DNA from: an uncultured Erythrobacter sp.
GTDB lineage: Bacteria > Pseudomonadota > Alphaproteobacteria > Sphingomonadales > Sphingomonadaceae
DNA length: 64,000 nucleotides
Assembly: GCF_947497915.1 (NCBI RefSeq)
Contig: NZ_CANMIJ010000001.1
Coordinates: forward strand, 287,501 to 351,500
Reading direction: 5' to 3'
The notes below the pieces were generated by a model. It made no database searches, was not told the DNA's origin, and worked only from the letters and a program-made list of their open reading frames with translations. Made by a program: the position numbers and the translations under genes. Shown piece after piece: positions 1 to 9,917 of this stretch (the stretch's first letter is position 1; each line of letters starts with the position of its first letter).

Positions 1-1950
<1,950 letters not shown>

Positions 1951-2089
1951 GTTCGCACTGTCAACGACAGGCCTGAATAGGTCTTTCGTTGGAGAGAAGT
2001 TCTCCAGCTAGATAACGCCCTTTGTAACACTGCATTCACACCCTGAATGCACATCGATTTAAAACCCGCATTTCCGACAAGCTTCATTG

Positions 2090-2205
2090 CTTGGTGGCTA
2101 TAGCGTTTGTGACCCACCCGATCCCATCTCGAACTCGGCCGTGAAACCAAACTGCGCCGATGGTACTATGTCTTAAGGCATGGAAGAGTAGGTCGTCGCC
2201 AGGCA
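2090..2205 (+). rRNA. 5S ribosomal RNA
   Basis: A run of about 115 nt begins cttggtggctatagcg and contains the conserved cacccgatcccatctcgaac core, ending with the complementary ggtcgtcgccaggc. It lies 140 bases behind the 23S end and before tRNA-fMet, the usual order in alphaproteobacterial rRNA operons. Ends are good to a few bases. Confidence 0.95.
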
Positions 2206-2248
2206 TTGTAGCTTGTTGGATGCGCGGGAAATAACCCATTCATAAGTC

Positions 2249-2277
2249 AAAGGGCTGGCCGTAAAGGTTGGCCCTTT
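2249..2277 (+). terminator. hairpin between 5S rRNA and tRNA-fMet, possible terminator or processing site
   Basis: An AAAGGGC arm and a GCCCTTTT arm flank a loop, and the 3' arm runs into T residues. It could end part of the rRNA transcript or be an RNase processing site, since the tRNA that follows is normally part of the same operon. Confidence 0.45.
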
Positions 2278-2308
2278 TGGCGTCTCTGAAGGACGTCAGA
2301 AACGGTGC

Positions 2309-2385
<77 letters not shown>

Positions 2386-2512
2386 CCGTTTTCAATCACT
2401 TACAGAAATTCCAGCATGCCCGCAAATGAGCGTGTCCGTATGGTGTCCGTAATTGGGCCGGTAGCGGACGGTCGGCTTTCGGGAACTGGGCGGCGTTTTT
2501 CAGCATGCGCCC

Positions 2513-2595
2513 AAAAAAAAGGCGAGGCCGTAGCCTCGCCCTTATTTGGTGCAGTCAAACTGCTTGTTAACAGCTGGCCTGCGATTTCTGAATTT
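2513..2595 (-). ncRNA. tracrRNA of the type II-C CRISPR-Cas9 system
   Basis: Read on the minus strand, bases 2592-2566 form a 27-nt anti-repeat. Its first 18 bases (TTCAGAAATCGCAGGCCA) are identical to the plus-strand array repeat, and the remaining nine can pair with the rest of the crRNA repeat through G-U pairs and one bulge. Downstream come a small hairpin (GCAGT/ACTGC, 2563-2551) and a strong hairpin GGCGAGGC-TACG-GCCTCGCC (2540-2521) followed by eight T residues, a Rho-independent terminator. This is the expected tracrRNA plan: anti-repeat, stem-loop, terminator. It also fixes the crRNA strand as the minus strand. The exact 5' end is inferred; the RNA would be about 80 nt. Confidence 0.88.
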
Positions 2596-2599
2596 TTTC

Positions 2600-2676
2600 T
2601 ACTCCTTGAGAATGAAGCTAATGTCAATTGCCATTGACCTTCTTGGGTGTATTAATCTTGTCGAGGAGAACGCCAA
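2600..2676. promoter_or_regulatory. divergent control region for tracrRNA (-) and cas9 (+)
   Basis: On the minus strand a perfect TTGACA box lies at 2627-2622, some 30 bases before the anti-repeat, with only a poor -10 candidate (TAGAAA at 2601-2596, 20-base spacer). On the plus strand TTGCCA (2628-2633) is followed after 17 bases by ATTAAT (2651-2656). A ribosome binding site GAGGAG at 2663-2668 sits 8 bases before the GTG start of cas9. Promoter calls are by eye only. Confidence 0.45.
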
Positions 2677-5600
2677 GTGAAACGCCTCGGCTTAGACATC
2701 GGTACTAACAGTATTGGTTGGTGTTTGGTCGAATATTCGACCAAACACGCAAACGGCGAGCGGATCGTCGATATTGGCTCGCGGATATTCTCGGATGGGC
2801 GAGTGCCGAAGTCGGGCGAGTCGTTGGCTGTTGGACGGCGGATTGCGCGCGGGATGCGACGAAGGCGCGACCGCTATCTCGGGCGACGCTCTGCGTTTTT
2901 GAAAGCGCTAATCGAGCATGGATTGATGCCCGAGGATAGCAAGAAAGCGAGACTGATCGCCGAGTGCGATCCCTATCCGCTCCGTGCGCGGGCGTTGGAC
3001 GAAAAACTCGAACCTTATGAAATCGGTCGGGCGCTCTTTCATCTTAACCAGCGACGTGGTTTCAAATCCAACCGCAAGGCTGAACGCAAAGAGGGTGAAG
3101 GCGGGAAGATCTATGGCGGCGCCAAGAAGCTTGATACAGCCATGGAAGAGGTTGGCGCACGGACATTGGGCGAATTCCTGAATGCCCGCCCGACCAAGCG
3201 AGTGCGCATGGGCGGCGAAGACAGGGATTACGACTTCTATCCGCAGCGGCATCATATCGAACAGGAATTCGCGGCGATCTGGAGTAAGCAGGCGGACTAT
3301 CATCCAAGTCTGCTAACCGAGATCGTGCGTGCTGCGTTGCATCGCATCTTGTTTTTCCAGCGCCCGTTGAAAGAACAGGAAGTAGGTGCCTGCACTTTTC
3401 TGACCGATGAGAAGCGCTTGCCTAAGGCACATCCATTGTTCCAAGAGCGACGGCTTTATGAAGAGGTCAATCACCTTGCAGTGACCACGCCCGGTGAAGC
3501 TTCTCGACCGCTGACGAAGCATGAGCGGGACACCCTTATCCTCCATCTACGTAATAAGAAGTCGAGTTCGTTTTCGGCGCTGGCGAAGAAACTGAAGCTC
3601 GATCCCGGCCAGAGCTTCAATAAGGCGAGCGAGACACGTACCAAACTCGCTGGCAATGAAATCTATGCGGTGATGAGCCACAAGGCGCTGTTCAGTAATC
3701 GCTGGGCGCATTTCGACATGGATCGCAGGTGGCAGATTGTCGATCGCCTGCTCAACGAGGAAGACCCGCCAACGCTGCATGCATTTTTGATTGAGGAATG
3801 CGGCCTGGAAGAGGACCGGATAGAAGCAGCAGAGAAGGCCACGCGCAGTCTACCCGAAGGGTATGGGCGCCTGGGGCCTACCGCCACACGGAGGATTCTC
3901 GACAAACTCAAGCAAAATGTCATTACCTATGACAAGGCCGTCGAGTTGTGTGGTTGGCATCATTCCGATCACCGCACTGGCGAAATCCTGTCCGAACTGC
4001 CTTACTATGGTGAGCTGCTGACCCGCGAAATTCCACCCGGCACGCAGAAACCAAACGATCCACCCGAAAAGCGCTGGGGTAAAATCACCAATCCCACCGT
4101 GCATATCGGCCTGCGCCAAATCGAAAAGCTGGTGAATGCGATTATCAAGGTGCATGGCCGCCCGGACGAAATCGTCGTCGAGCTGGCGCGCGAATTGAAG
4201 CTCAGTGAAAAGCAGAAAGACGAACAGAACAAGCGTATTCGCGAAACTACCAAGGCCGCGGAACGGCGCTCGAAGACGCTACAGGAAGAAAGCATTCGCG
4301 ATACCGGCGCGAACCGGATGCTGTTGAGGATATGGGAGGAGCTCAACCCCGATAACATTCTTGACCGGCGCTGCTCCTATTGCGGCGATGCGATCGAACT
4401 GCGGGCGCTGTTCTCGGGTGAGGTCGATATTGATCATATCCTGCCCTATTCGCGCACGCTGGACGACAGTGTGTCGAACAAGACCGTCTCGCACCGGCAC
4501 TGCAACCGTCAGAAAGGCAACAAGACGCCGTGGGAAAAATGGGGCGAGACTGAACGCTGGGATGTGATCACCGAACAGGTCGCGCGGCTGCATAAAGGAA
4601 AGCAATGGCGCTTCCAACCCGATGCGATGGAGCGGTTCGAGGACGAGGAGGGCTTTATCCAGCGCCAGTTGACTGACACACAATATCTCGCGCGGATGGC
4701 CGGACGCTATCTTTCCAGCCTGTATCCCAGCAAAGAGGATGGCAGTGTCTATGTGATCCCTGGCCGGATGACGGCGATGCTGCGGCGGCTCTGGGGGCTT
4801 AACAGCCTGCTGCCCGATCATAATTTCGTCGATAACGAACACAGCAATGCGCCTAAGAACCGACTCGACCACCGGCACCATGCGATTGATGCAGCAGTGG
4901 TTGCAGTGACCACGCGCGGGTTGTTGAACGAGGTTGCCAATGCGGCGGGCCGGGCGGAGAATGACGATCTTGATCGGATGTTCAAGAGTCTGCCGCAGCC
5001 CTGGGAAGGCTTTCGCGAGGAACTAGGTGAGAAAGTCATGCGGGTCACGGTCAGCCATAAGGCGGATCATGGACGCAAAGGAAAACCACCAAAACACCGC
5101 GATGCCACAGCAGCACAGCTGCATAATGAAACCGCGTATGGCTTTACCGGAGAATATGCAGCGGATGGTAAAACGCCGATCGTTGTTCATCGTGTTGCGC
5201 TGACCAGCCTGAAGCCTGGTGATCTTATGAATTCCAAGCGGATTCCCGATGAGACACTACGCAACAAGCTCAATTACTCAACCAAAGGACTAAGCGGCAA
5301 GGATTTCGAAAAAGCACTCGTCGATTTTGCGAAGACTGATCCGATATTCAAAGGGATACGGCGCATCCGTGTCCGCGAAGCGCTCGGTGTTATTCCGATC
5401 CGCGATGCGACGGGAACAGCTTACAAGGGCTATAAAGGAGATTCCAATGCACGCTTCGATGTGTGGCGCCTGCCAAACGGGAAGTGGAAATCGGATACCG
5501 TCCCTATGTTCGATGCGCATCAACTCGATCAGAGTGATCGGCGCCCCCATCCTGCTGCGAAGAAAGTTCTAAGCCTGCGGCAAAACGATATGCTGGCGAT

Positions 5601-5838
5601 AGAGCATGAAGGTAACCCGGCTCTGGTCGTTCGGGTTGTGAAGTTTTCTAGCAATGGGAGCATAGCGCTTGCCCCCGATAACGAAGCAGGTGCGTTGAAA
5701 GCTAGAGATGCTGCATCAACCGATGAAGATCCGTTCAGATACATCAATTCTTCCGGCGGAGGATTGAAAAAGCGAAAAGCCCGTCAGGTTCGCGTCGATC
5801 CGCTTGGCAGGGTCTTTGACCCTGGTCCTCGTGAATAA
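2677..5838 (+). CDS. cas9: CRISPR-associated endonuclease Cas9, type II-C
   Basis: RNA-guided DNA endonuclease of 1053 residues, the compact size of II-C Cas9. Starts at GTG with a GAGGAG ribosome binding site. RuvC-I is LGLDIGTNSIGW with D7; an arginine-rich bridge helix covers about 54-72 (RRIARGMRRRRDRYLGRR); RuvC-II is EIVVELARELK with E502; the HNH domain has CSYCG (C566, C569), VDIDHILPYS with H587, and HRHCNRQKGNK with N610; RuvC-III is DHRHHAIDAA with H735 and D738. All catalytic residues of both nuclease domains are present and there is no internal stop, so the gene looks functional. The C-terminal 300 residues would hold the wedge and PAM-interacting parts; PAM specificity cannot be read. 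The broken cas1 begins 21 bases downstream in the same direction. Confidence 0.97.
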   Translation: MKRLGLDIGTNSIGWCLVEYSTKHANGERIVDIGSRIFSDGRVPKSGESLAVGRRIARGMRRRRDRYLGRRSAFLKALIEHGLMPEDSKKARLIAECDPYPLRARALDEKLEPYEIGRALFHLNQRRGFKSNRKAERKEGEGGKIYGGAKKLDTAMEEVGARTLGEFLNARPTKRVRMGGEDRDYDFYPQRHHIEQEFAAIWSKQADYHPSLLTEIVRAALHRILFFQRPLKEQEVGACTFLTDEKRLPKAHPLFQERRLYEEVNHLAVTTPGEASRPLTKHERDTLILHLRNKKSSSFSALAKKLKLDPGQSFNKASETRTKLAGNEIYAVMSHKALFSNRWAHFDMDRRWQIVDRLLNEEDPPTLHAFLIEECGLEEDRIEAAEKATRSLPEGYGRLGPTATRRILDKLKQNVITYDKAVELCGWHHSDHRTGEILSELPYYGELLTREIPPGTQKPNDPPEKRWGKITNPTVHIGLRQIEKLVNAIIKVHGRPDEIVVELARELKLSEKQKDEQNKRIRETTKAAERRSKTLQEESIRDTGANRMLLRIWEELNPDNILDRRCSYCGDAIELRALFSGEVDIDHILPYSRTLDDSVSNKTVSHRHCNRQKGNKTPWEKWGETERWDVITEQVARLHKGKQWRFQPDAMERFEDEEGFIQRQLTDTQYLARMAGRYLSSLYPSKEDGSVYVIPGRMTAMLRRLWGLNSLLPDHNFVDNEHSNAPKNRLDHRHHAIDAAVVAVTTRGLLNEVANAAGRAENDDLDRMFKSLPQPWEGFREELGEKVMRVTVSHKADHGRKGKPPKHRDATAAQLHNETAYGFTGEYAADGKTPIVVHRVALTSLKPGDLMNSKRIPDETLRNKLNYSTKGLSGKDFEKALVDFAKTDPIFKGIRRIRVREALGVIPIRDATGTAYKGYKGDSNARFDVWRLPNGKWKSDTVPMFDAHQLDQSDRRPHPAAKKVLSLRQNDMLAIEHEGNPALVVRVVKFSSNGSIALAPDNEAGALKARDAASTDEDPFRYINSSGGGLKKRKARQVRVDPLGRVFDPGPRE

Positions 5839-5859
5839 GCTATAGGGGGTAGGAAGCCG

Positions 5860-6625
5860 ATGGATCGCATCGTCGATATTGCAACCGACGGCCTACGTCT
5901 CTCTACATATCGCGGTTTCCTGATGGTCAAGGATGAAAGCGGCGAGGAAGTCGGCCGCGGTGCGCTTGATGATATCCACGCCGTTATCGTGCATGCCCAT
6001 GATGTGACATGGACTGTCAATATCGTTGTCGCGATGGCTGAAGGAGGCGCGCCCATAGTACTTTGCGGTGCCAGTCACAGCCCGGTCGCGGTGACACTGC
6101 CTATTCAGGGGCATCATGCGCAAGGCGGGCGTATGCAGGTCCAGTTGGAAGCTTCCAAGCCCTTATGCGAACAGCTCTGACGGCGCGTGGTCCAGGCAAA
6201 GATCAGGATGCAGGGCTCGCTATTGGAAGCGCGCGGTGCGGAAGGAGCAGCGGCCTTCCCGCATATCGCCAAGCGCGTTAAGTCGGGCGATACCGGCAAT
6301 CAGGAGGCGCAGGCCGCAAGGCGCTACTGGCCGCTGCTGATGGGCACGGATTTCCGCCGCGATAAAGCCATCGAAGGCGTCAATGCGCTGCTGAACTTTG
6401 GTTATGCCGTAATACGGGCAACGATAGCGCGCGCCGTGATCGCCGCAGGACTGCATCCGACCATCGGCATCCATCGCGCCGATCGCGGCAATGCCTTCGC
6501 CTTGGCAGACGATCTCGTCGAGCCGTTCCGCCCGCTCGTCGATACCGGGGTCGCAGCTATGGTTGGCGCGGGAATCAAAGTGTTGAATCCGTCAATCAAG
6601 CGATCCTTCGCGCGCCCTATCGCTT
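5860..6625 (+). pseudogene. cas1: cas1 (CRISPR integrase), interrupted by a stop codon and lacking its C-terminus
   Basis: Residues 1-106 (MDRIVDIATDGLRL...) are a normal type II Cas1 N-terminus. Codon 107 is TGA at 6178-6180, followed in the same frame by RRVVQAKI. In Cas1 this position is normally Trp (LW..IV.AKI), so TGG to TGA is the simplest reading. After the stop, the catalytic Glu (NQEAQAARRYW, about codon 149), His (GIHR, about 205) and Asp residues (LADDLVEPFRP, about 217-218) are all still there. The reading frame then runs into Cas2 sequence near 6625, with about 45-50 Cas1 C-terminal residues missing compared with the usual ~300. A GTG at 6187 could restart translation but has no visible ribosome binding site. 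Spacer integration by this protein is very unlikely unless the TGA is a sequencing error. Confidence 0.88.
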
Positions 6626-6865
6626 TCGATCTGCCTGTAGGCACGAAGAAGCAATCTCGTGAAGCGACACGGTTTCGTGAATTTCTACTCGATCAAGGTT
6701 TTGGAATGAGCCAGTTTTCGATCTATGCTCGCTTCTGTAATGGCAAGGACAGCTATGAGCCGCATTTGCGGCGAATCGAGCGAATACTGCCCGAAAAAAG
6801 CCGACATTCGTGTGCTTACCTTCACCGACAAGCAGTGTAAAAATATCGTTCGCTTCTCGAGTTAG
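6626..6865 (+). pseudogene. cas2: cas2 remnant, fused to cas1 and frameshifted
   Basis: Sequence from FDLPVGTKKQ through FREFLLDQGFGMSQFSIYAR to CNGKDSYEPHL matches the Cas2 ferredoxin-like fold of type II systems. The Cas2 start codon and first ~7 residues are gone, and the remainder is in frame with cas1, as expected from a 150-170 bp deletion spanning the cas1-cas2 border. A run of six A residues at 6794-6799 then shifts the frame: as written it ends at 6840 (SRHSCAYLHRQAV), while removing one A restores ADIRVLTFTDKQCKNIV and a stop at 6863-6865, the normal Cas2 ending. So there are two separate defects in cas2. Confidence 0.85.
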
Positions 6866-6985
6866 CGGCGCAAAAAGACACACAAAAACCCAGATCAGCT
6901 GGCAATGTTCTAATTATGCCTCGCATAGTATGCTAACCGGAAACGTCGATTCTTCTTTTATTATCAGAAGATTACCAACGTAGCC
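6866..6985. other. spacer between cas2 remnant and CRISPR array
   Basis: AT-rich, 120 bases, no reading frame or clear hairpin with a T tract. Given minus-strand crRNA synthesis, this is the trailer side of the array. Confidence 0.5.
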
Positions 6986-7350
6986 GGGTCGGCAGTTCAG
7001 AAATCGCAGGCCAGCCGCAACGTCCAGACGAGGCGTAGATTAGAGCGGGTGGGGTTAGCATTTCAGAAATCGCAGGCCAACCGCAACCGCCCGCCTGTGT
7101 CATGGCTTTGTAGATTGGGGTTAGCATTTCAGAAATCGCAGGCCAACCGCAACTCTCTAGCACACAGGGAGGGGGTGATGACGGGTTAGCAGTTCAGAAA
7201 TCGCAAGCCAACCGCAACTCACTGACAAGGGAGAGCGCGCAAGAACGAGGGTTAGCAGCTCAGAAGTCGCAGGCCAACCGCAACATACGGGTGGCTCTTC
7301 AGGTGTTGCTGGTTGGCTTAGCAGTTCAGAAATCGCAGGCCAAGCGCAAC
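6986..7350 (-). CRISPR. CRISPR array, 6 repeats of 36 bp and 5 spacers of 29-30 bp
   Basis: Repeats at 6986-7021, 7052-7087, 7118-7153, 7183-7218, 7249-7284 and 7315-7350. On the plus strand the consensus begins gggttagcagttcagaaa and ends tcgcaggccaaccgcaac. Spacers: 7022-7051, 7088-7117, 7154-7182, 7219-7248, 7285-7314. The first repeat has three changes and the last has two; repeats 2 and 3 share a G-to-T change, repeat 4 has one change and repeat 5 two. The tracrRNA anti-repeat pairs with the minus-strand repeat (5' GTTGCGGTTGGCCTGCGATT...), so crRNAs are read leftward, towards cas2. The degenerate repeat at 6986 then marks the trailer end. The minus-strand repeat ends TGCTAAC, which resembles the extended -10 box that drives crRNA promoters inside repeats of Neisseria type II-C arrays. 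Confidence 0.95.
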
Positions 7351-7502
7351 TAAGGCGGCGACGGTACAATTGGGGGCGAGAGGGCTGGAAACTAAAATCT
7401 GACAAAGCTCCAAAAATCGCCTGCTATTGGAGGCTGTGCTTGACACCTAGAACGTCTGGAACTGGGGCGCAAAGCCGACCCGTTGCATTAATGATTTCAA
7501 AT
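7351..7502. other. probable leader-side flank of the CRISPR array
   Basis: 152 bases to the right of the last repeat hold no coding frame I can support. By the inferred crRNA direction the leader should be here. A TTGTCA-like -35 can be picked out on the minus strand near 7405 but no convincing -10 accompanies it. Confidence 0.35.
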
Positions 7503-7790
7503 CTATTCCTCGATTGGTATCAGCACCACCGGATAGCGGTCCTCAAGGTCGAAGATCACGGCCAATGCAAATGGATGATCGATGGCTTTAGTAAAGGCCA
7601 AAGCAAGCTTAGCCGAGCGCCACCGCAGTGCCAACTCAGGGCGTTTGTTATAGCCAACTAGATTGTAATCTTTTTTGATCTGAGATTTCGCAACGAATTC
7701 TTCCGTATCCGTTCTCAGAATAGACCAACCATGAAATCTGGCTTGTTCTGGCAACCCGCTCTCGCGACGGATGGATTGATACGAGGGCAT
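7503..7790 (-). CDS. hypothetical protein, 95 residues
   Basis: A soluble 95-residue product (MPSYQSIRRESGLPEQ...) with no signal peptide or membrane span. I do not recognise the family. It is basic in the middle and ends with a hydrophobic beta-like stretch (LEDRYPVVLIPIEE). An AAGGAA lies about 13 bases before the ATG, which is a long spacing. It sits between the CRISPR array and the IS1595 element, outside the inverted repeats. It could be accessory DNA that came with either, or a chance frame. Confidence 0.45.
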   Translation of the reverse strand: MPSYQSIRRESGLPEQARFHGWSILRTDTEEFVAKSQIKKDYNLVGYNKRPELALRWRSAKLALAFTKAIDHPFALAVIFDLEDRYPVVLIPIEE

Positions 7791-7919
7791 TCGTATGGGA
7801 AATTCCTTTGTTTGGAAGATCGCTCACTATTTGCGGTGAAGCGACTAGGATGACTCGTTTTATTCATCACAAGCGAGGTATTTTGCAGAAGCCGCGGCGT
7901 ATTTAAGTGCGATTTTTTC

Positions 7920-7943
7920 GGGGCCTATATACCTAACTAGCCA
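7920..7943 (+). repeat. left terminal inverted repeat of the IS1595-family element
   Basis: 24 bases, GGGGCCTATATACCTAACTA followed by GCCA, an exact reverse complement of 10863-10886. Further CTAGCC/GGCTAG motifs follow just inside (7959-7979, including a ctagcc..ggctag palindrome before the transposase start) and may be extra transposase-binding or self-regulation sites. Confidence 0.92.
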
Positions 7944-7986
7944 GATTTGAATTGACTTGGCTAGCCATCTCGGCTAGTTAAGTCTC

Positions 7987-8931
7987 ATGAGCAGCAAACA
8001 AGACAAGCCAGAGACGATCAGCCTCTATCAGTTTTTCGAGAAGTTCCCGAATGAGGAAGCTGCTCGCAAGTATTTTGAGAACAACCGCTGGGGCGGTGAA
8101 GCGCATTGCGGCCATTGTGGCAGCACGAATGTAGCCGAAGTCAAAAACCAGAAGCCAATGCCCTACCGCTGTCGCGATTGCCGCAAGCATTTTAGCGTCC
8201 GCACTGGCACAGTTCTCGCCGAGAGCCGCCTTGGCCTGCACAAATGGCTTATGGCCATCTACATGATGACCACAGCCCGCAAGGGCATCCCTTCTACGCA
8301 AATGGCGCGCGAACTCGGCGTTACCCAAAAGACCGCTTGGTTTCTTTCGCAACGCATCCGCGAAACGTGGCTTGCCGGATCGAATGACGGTGACATGGGT
8401 AGTGAAGCGCAAGCCGATGAAACTTACATTGGCGGCAAAGAGAAGAACAAGCACAGCAATAAGAAGCTTCGCGCTGGTCGCGGAGCCGTTGGCAAGGTTC
8501 CGGTTTTGGGTATCCGCGATCAGCACGGCGAAGTCCGCGCAACCCCAATCGCAAACACCCGTTCAGAGACGCTGCAAGGCTATATCAGCGTGAACGTGCC
8601 GCAAGGTGCCAGCGTAGTGACAGACGAGTTCTCAGCCTACCGTGGCCTTAACGAGCGCGGCTATATTCACCACACCGTCAATCACACCGCTGGCGAATAT
8701 GTCCGCCACTTCTGCATTCACACAAACGGCATTGAAAGCTTCTGGTCGCTGCTTAAGCGTGGCTACTACGGCGTGTATCACTATATGTCGCCAAAGCATC
8801 TGCACCGTTATGTCAGCGAGTTCTCATTTCGCCACAACACTTCACAGGTTGATACCCTGCAATTCATCGACATGACCATTGCCCGCATGGCAGGCAAGCG
8901 TCTCACTTATGAGGGCCTCAAGAATGGCTGA
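7987..8931 (+). CDS. IS1595-family (ISXO2-like) transposase
   Basis: DDE-type transposase of 314 residues, full length for the family. The N-terminus has a zinc ribbon (CGHCG near 40 and CRDC near 60) ahead of the helix-turn-helix-like segment with GIPSTQMARELGVTQKTAWF. The catalytic part starts with EAQADETYIGGKEKNKH, then VVTDEFSAYRGL, and the C-terminal block has HTNGIESFWSLLKRGYYG and HRYVSEFSFRHN, the signatures of the ISXO2-like domain. No disruption is seen. The last bases (ATGGCTGA) overlap the start of the P63C gene. Confidence 0.95.
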   Translation: MSSKQDKPETISLYQFFEKFPNEEAARKYFENNRWGGEAHCGHCGSTNVAEVKNQKPMPYRCRDCRKHFSVRTGTVLAESRLGLHKWLMAIYMMTTARKGIPSTQMARELGVTQKTAWFLSQRIRETWLAGSNDGDMGSEAQADETYIGGKEKNKHSNKKLRAGRGAVGKVPVLGIRDQHGEVRATPIANTRSETLQGYISVNVPQGASVVTDEFSAYRGLNERGYIHHTVNHTAGEYVRHFCIHTNGIESFWSLLKRGYYGVYHYMSPKHLHRYVSEFSFRHNTSQVDTLQFIDMTIARMAGKRLTYEGLKNG

Positions 8932-9910
8932 CGACAAGAACACAATCGAACCAATCCACGCTGATTTTGATGCGGTCGCCAGAAGCATGGTTGATGTGCC
9001 GGATCCGGAAAATCCAATGAGTGCAACACATCGCGGCATTCTGCCAATTGGGGGCCTGCAACTTGAATGCTACGTTCTCGAAGACGGTCGCCGTGTTTTT
9101 GCTAAACGAGGCATGGCTCGTGCGATTGGCCTTAAGTCAGAAGGTGGCAACGCTTTCCTGAAAACCCTCAGCGGCAAGAAAGTCGGATCCGAGATTAGCG
9201 AGGATTTACAGAAAAACCTCGAAAATCCAATAGTTTTCAATATTGCAGGGGCGGATCCAGGGCACGGCTATGAAGCCGAAACTCTTGTTGAAGTCTGCAA
9301 GGCAGTCGTTCGAGCCGATGACAAAGGCAAACTGCTCGATTCTCAAAAGCCTATGGCCAATCAAGCTCGGGCAATCATCAATGCCTTAGCAAAAGTCGGT
9401 ATTGCGGCTCTGATTGATGAGGCGACCGGATATCAGACCGAGCGCAGCCCTGATGCACTGCGGTTACTTGTTCAGGCATACATCGAGGACGAGCAGCGCG
9501 AGTGGGAAAAGGAGTTTCCAGACGATTTTTACCTGTCACTCAACAAGGTTTACGGATCGGATCCGTATATAGCCCGCCAAGGCGGGGCACTCGTTATCAA
9601 TAAACCTCAGCATTTCGGGAACTTCACGAACAAATATGTCTATGGCCCGCTGGAGAAGGGGGAGGTTTTGAAGGAGCTTCAGCGCCTGAATCCCAAGGTG
9701 GACGCAAAAGGCACTCGTAAGGAAAAACTACACCAGTTTTTGAGCAAGGGCTACGGTCTGGAAAAGCTCCGAGAGCAACGCCAAGAAGTTTTGACGATGC
9801 TCAAGCTGTCTGATGACATTGATGAGTTCAAGCGCCTCTATGAGAAGCGATTTGGACCAATGGACGACCAATGGAGCTTCTTCTTTCCCGATGAGGAAAG
9901 GGCAAAGTGA
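8924..9910 (+). CDS. P63C-domain protein, transposon passenger
   Basis: 328 residues from the ATG at 8924, which overlaps the transposase stop by 8 bp (ATGGCTGA) and so is probably translationally coupled; an upstream start at 8879 lies inside the transposase and is less likely. The features HRGILPIGGLQLECYVLEDG, RVFAKRGMARAIG and AKVGIAALIDEATGYQ are those of the P63C domain, a family of unknown function found on phages and mobile elements. The C-terminus (ELQRLNPKVDAKGTRKEKLH) is also typical of this family. Cytosolic, no membrane span. Its coupling to the transposase suggests a role in mobility or its control, but that is inference. Confidence 0.8.
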   Translation: MADDKNTIEPIHADFDAVARSMVDVPDPENPMSATHRGILPIGGLQLECYVLEDGRRVFAKRGMARAIGLKSEGGNAFLKTLSGKKVGSEISEDLQKNLENPIVFNIAGADPGHGYEAETLVEVCKAVVRADDKGKLLDSQKPMANQARAIINALAKVGIAALIDEATGYQTERSPDALRLLVQAYIEDEQREWEKEFPDDFYLSLNKVYGSDPYIARQGGALVINKPQHFGNFTNKYVYGPLEKGEVLKELQRLNPKVDAKGTRKEKLHQFLSKGYGLEKLREQRQEVLTMLKLSDDIDEFKRLYEKRFGPMDDQWSFFFPDEERAK

Positions 9911-9917
9911 GAAACAC

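Noticed and set aside
5860..6865. A natural Cas1-Cas2 fusion protein
   Set aside because: The stop codon, the missing parts of both proteins and the cas2 frameshift point to decay, not a designed fusion.
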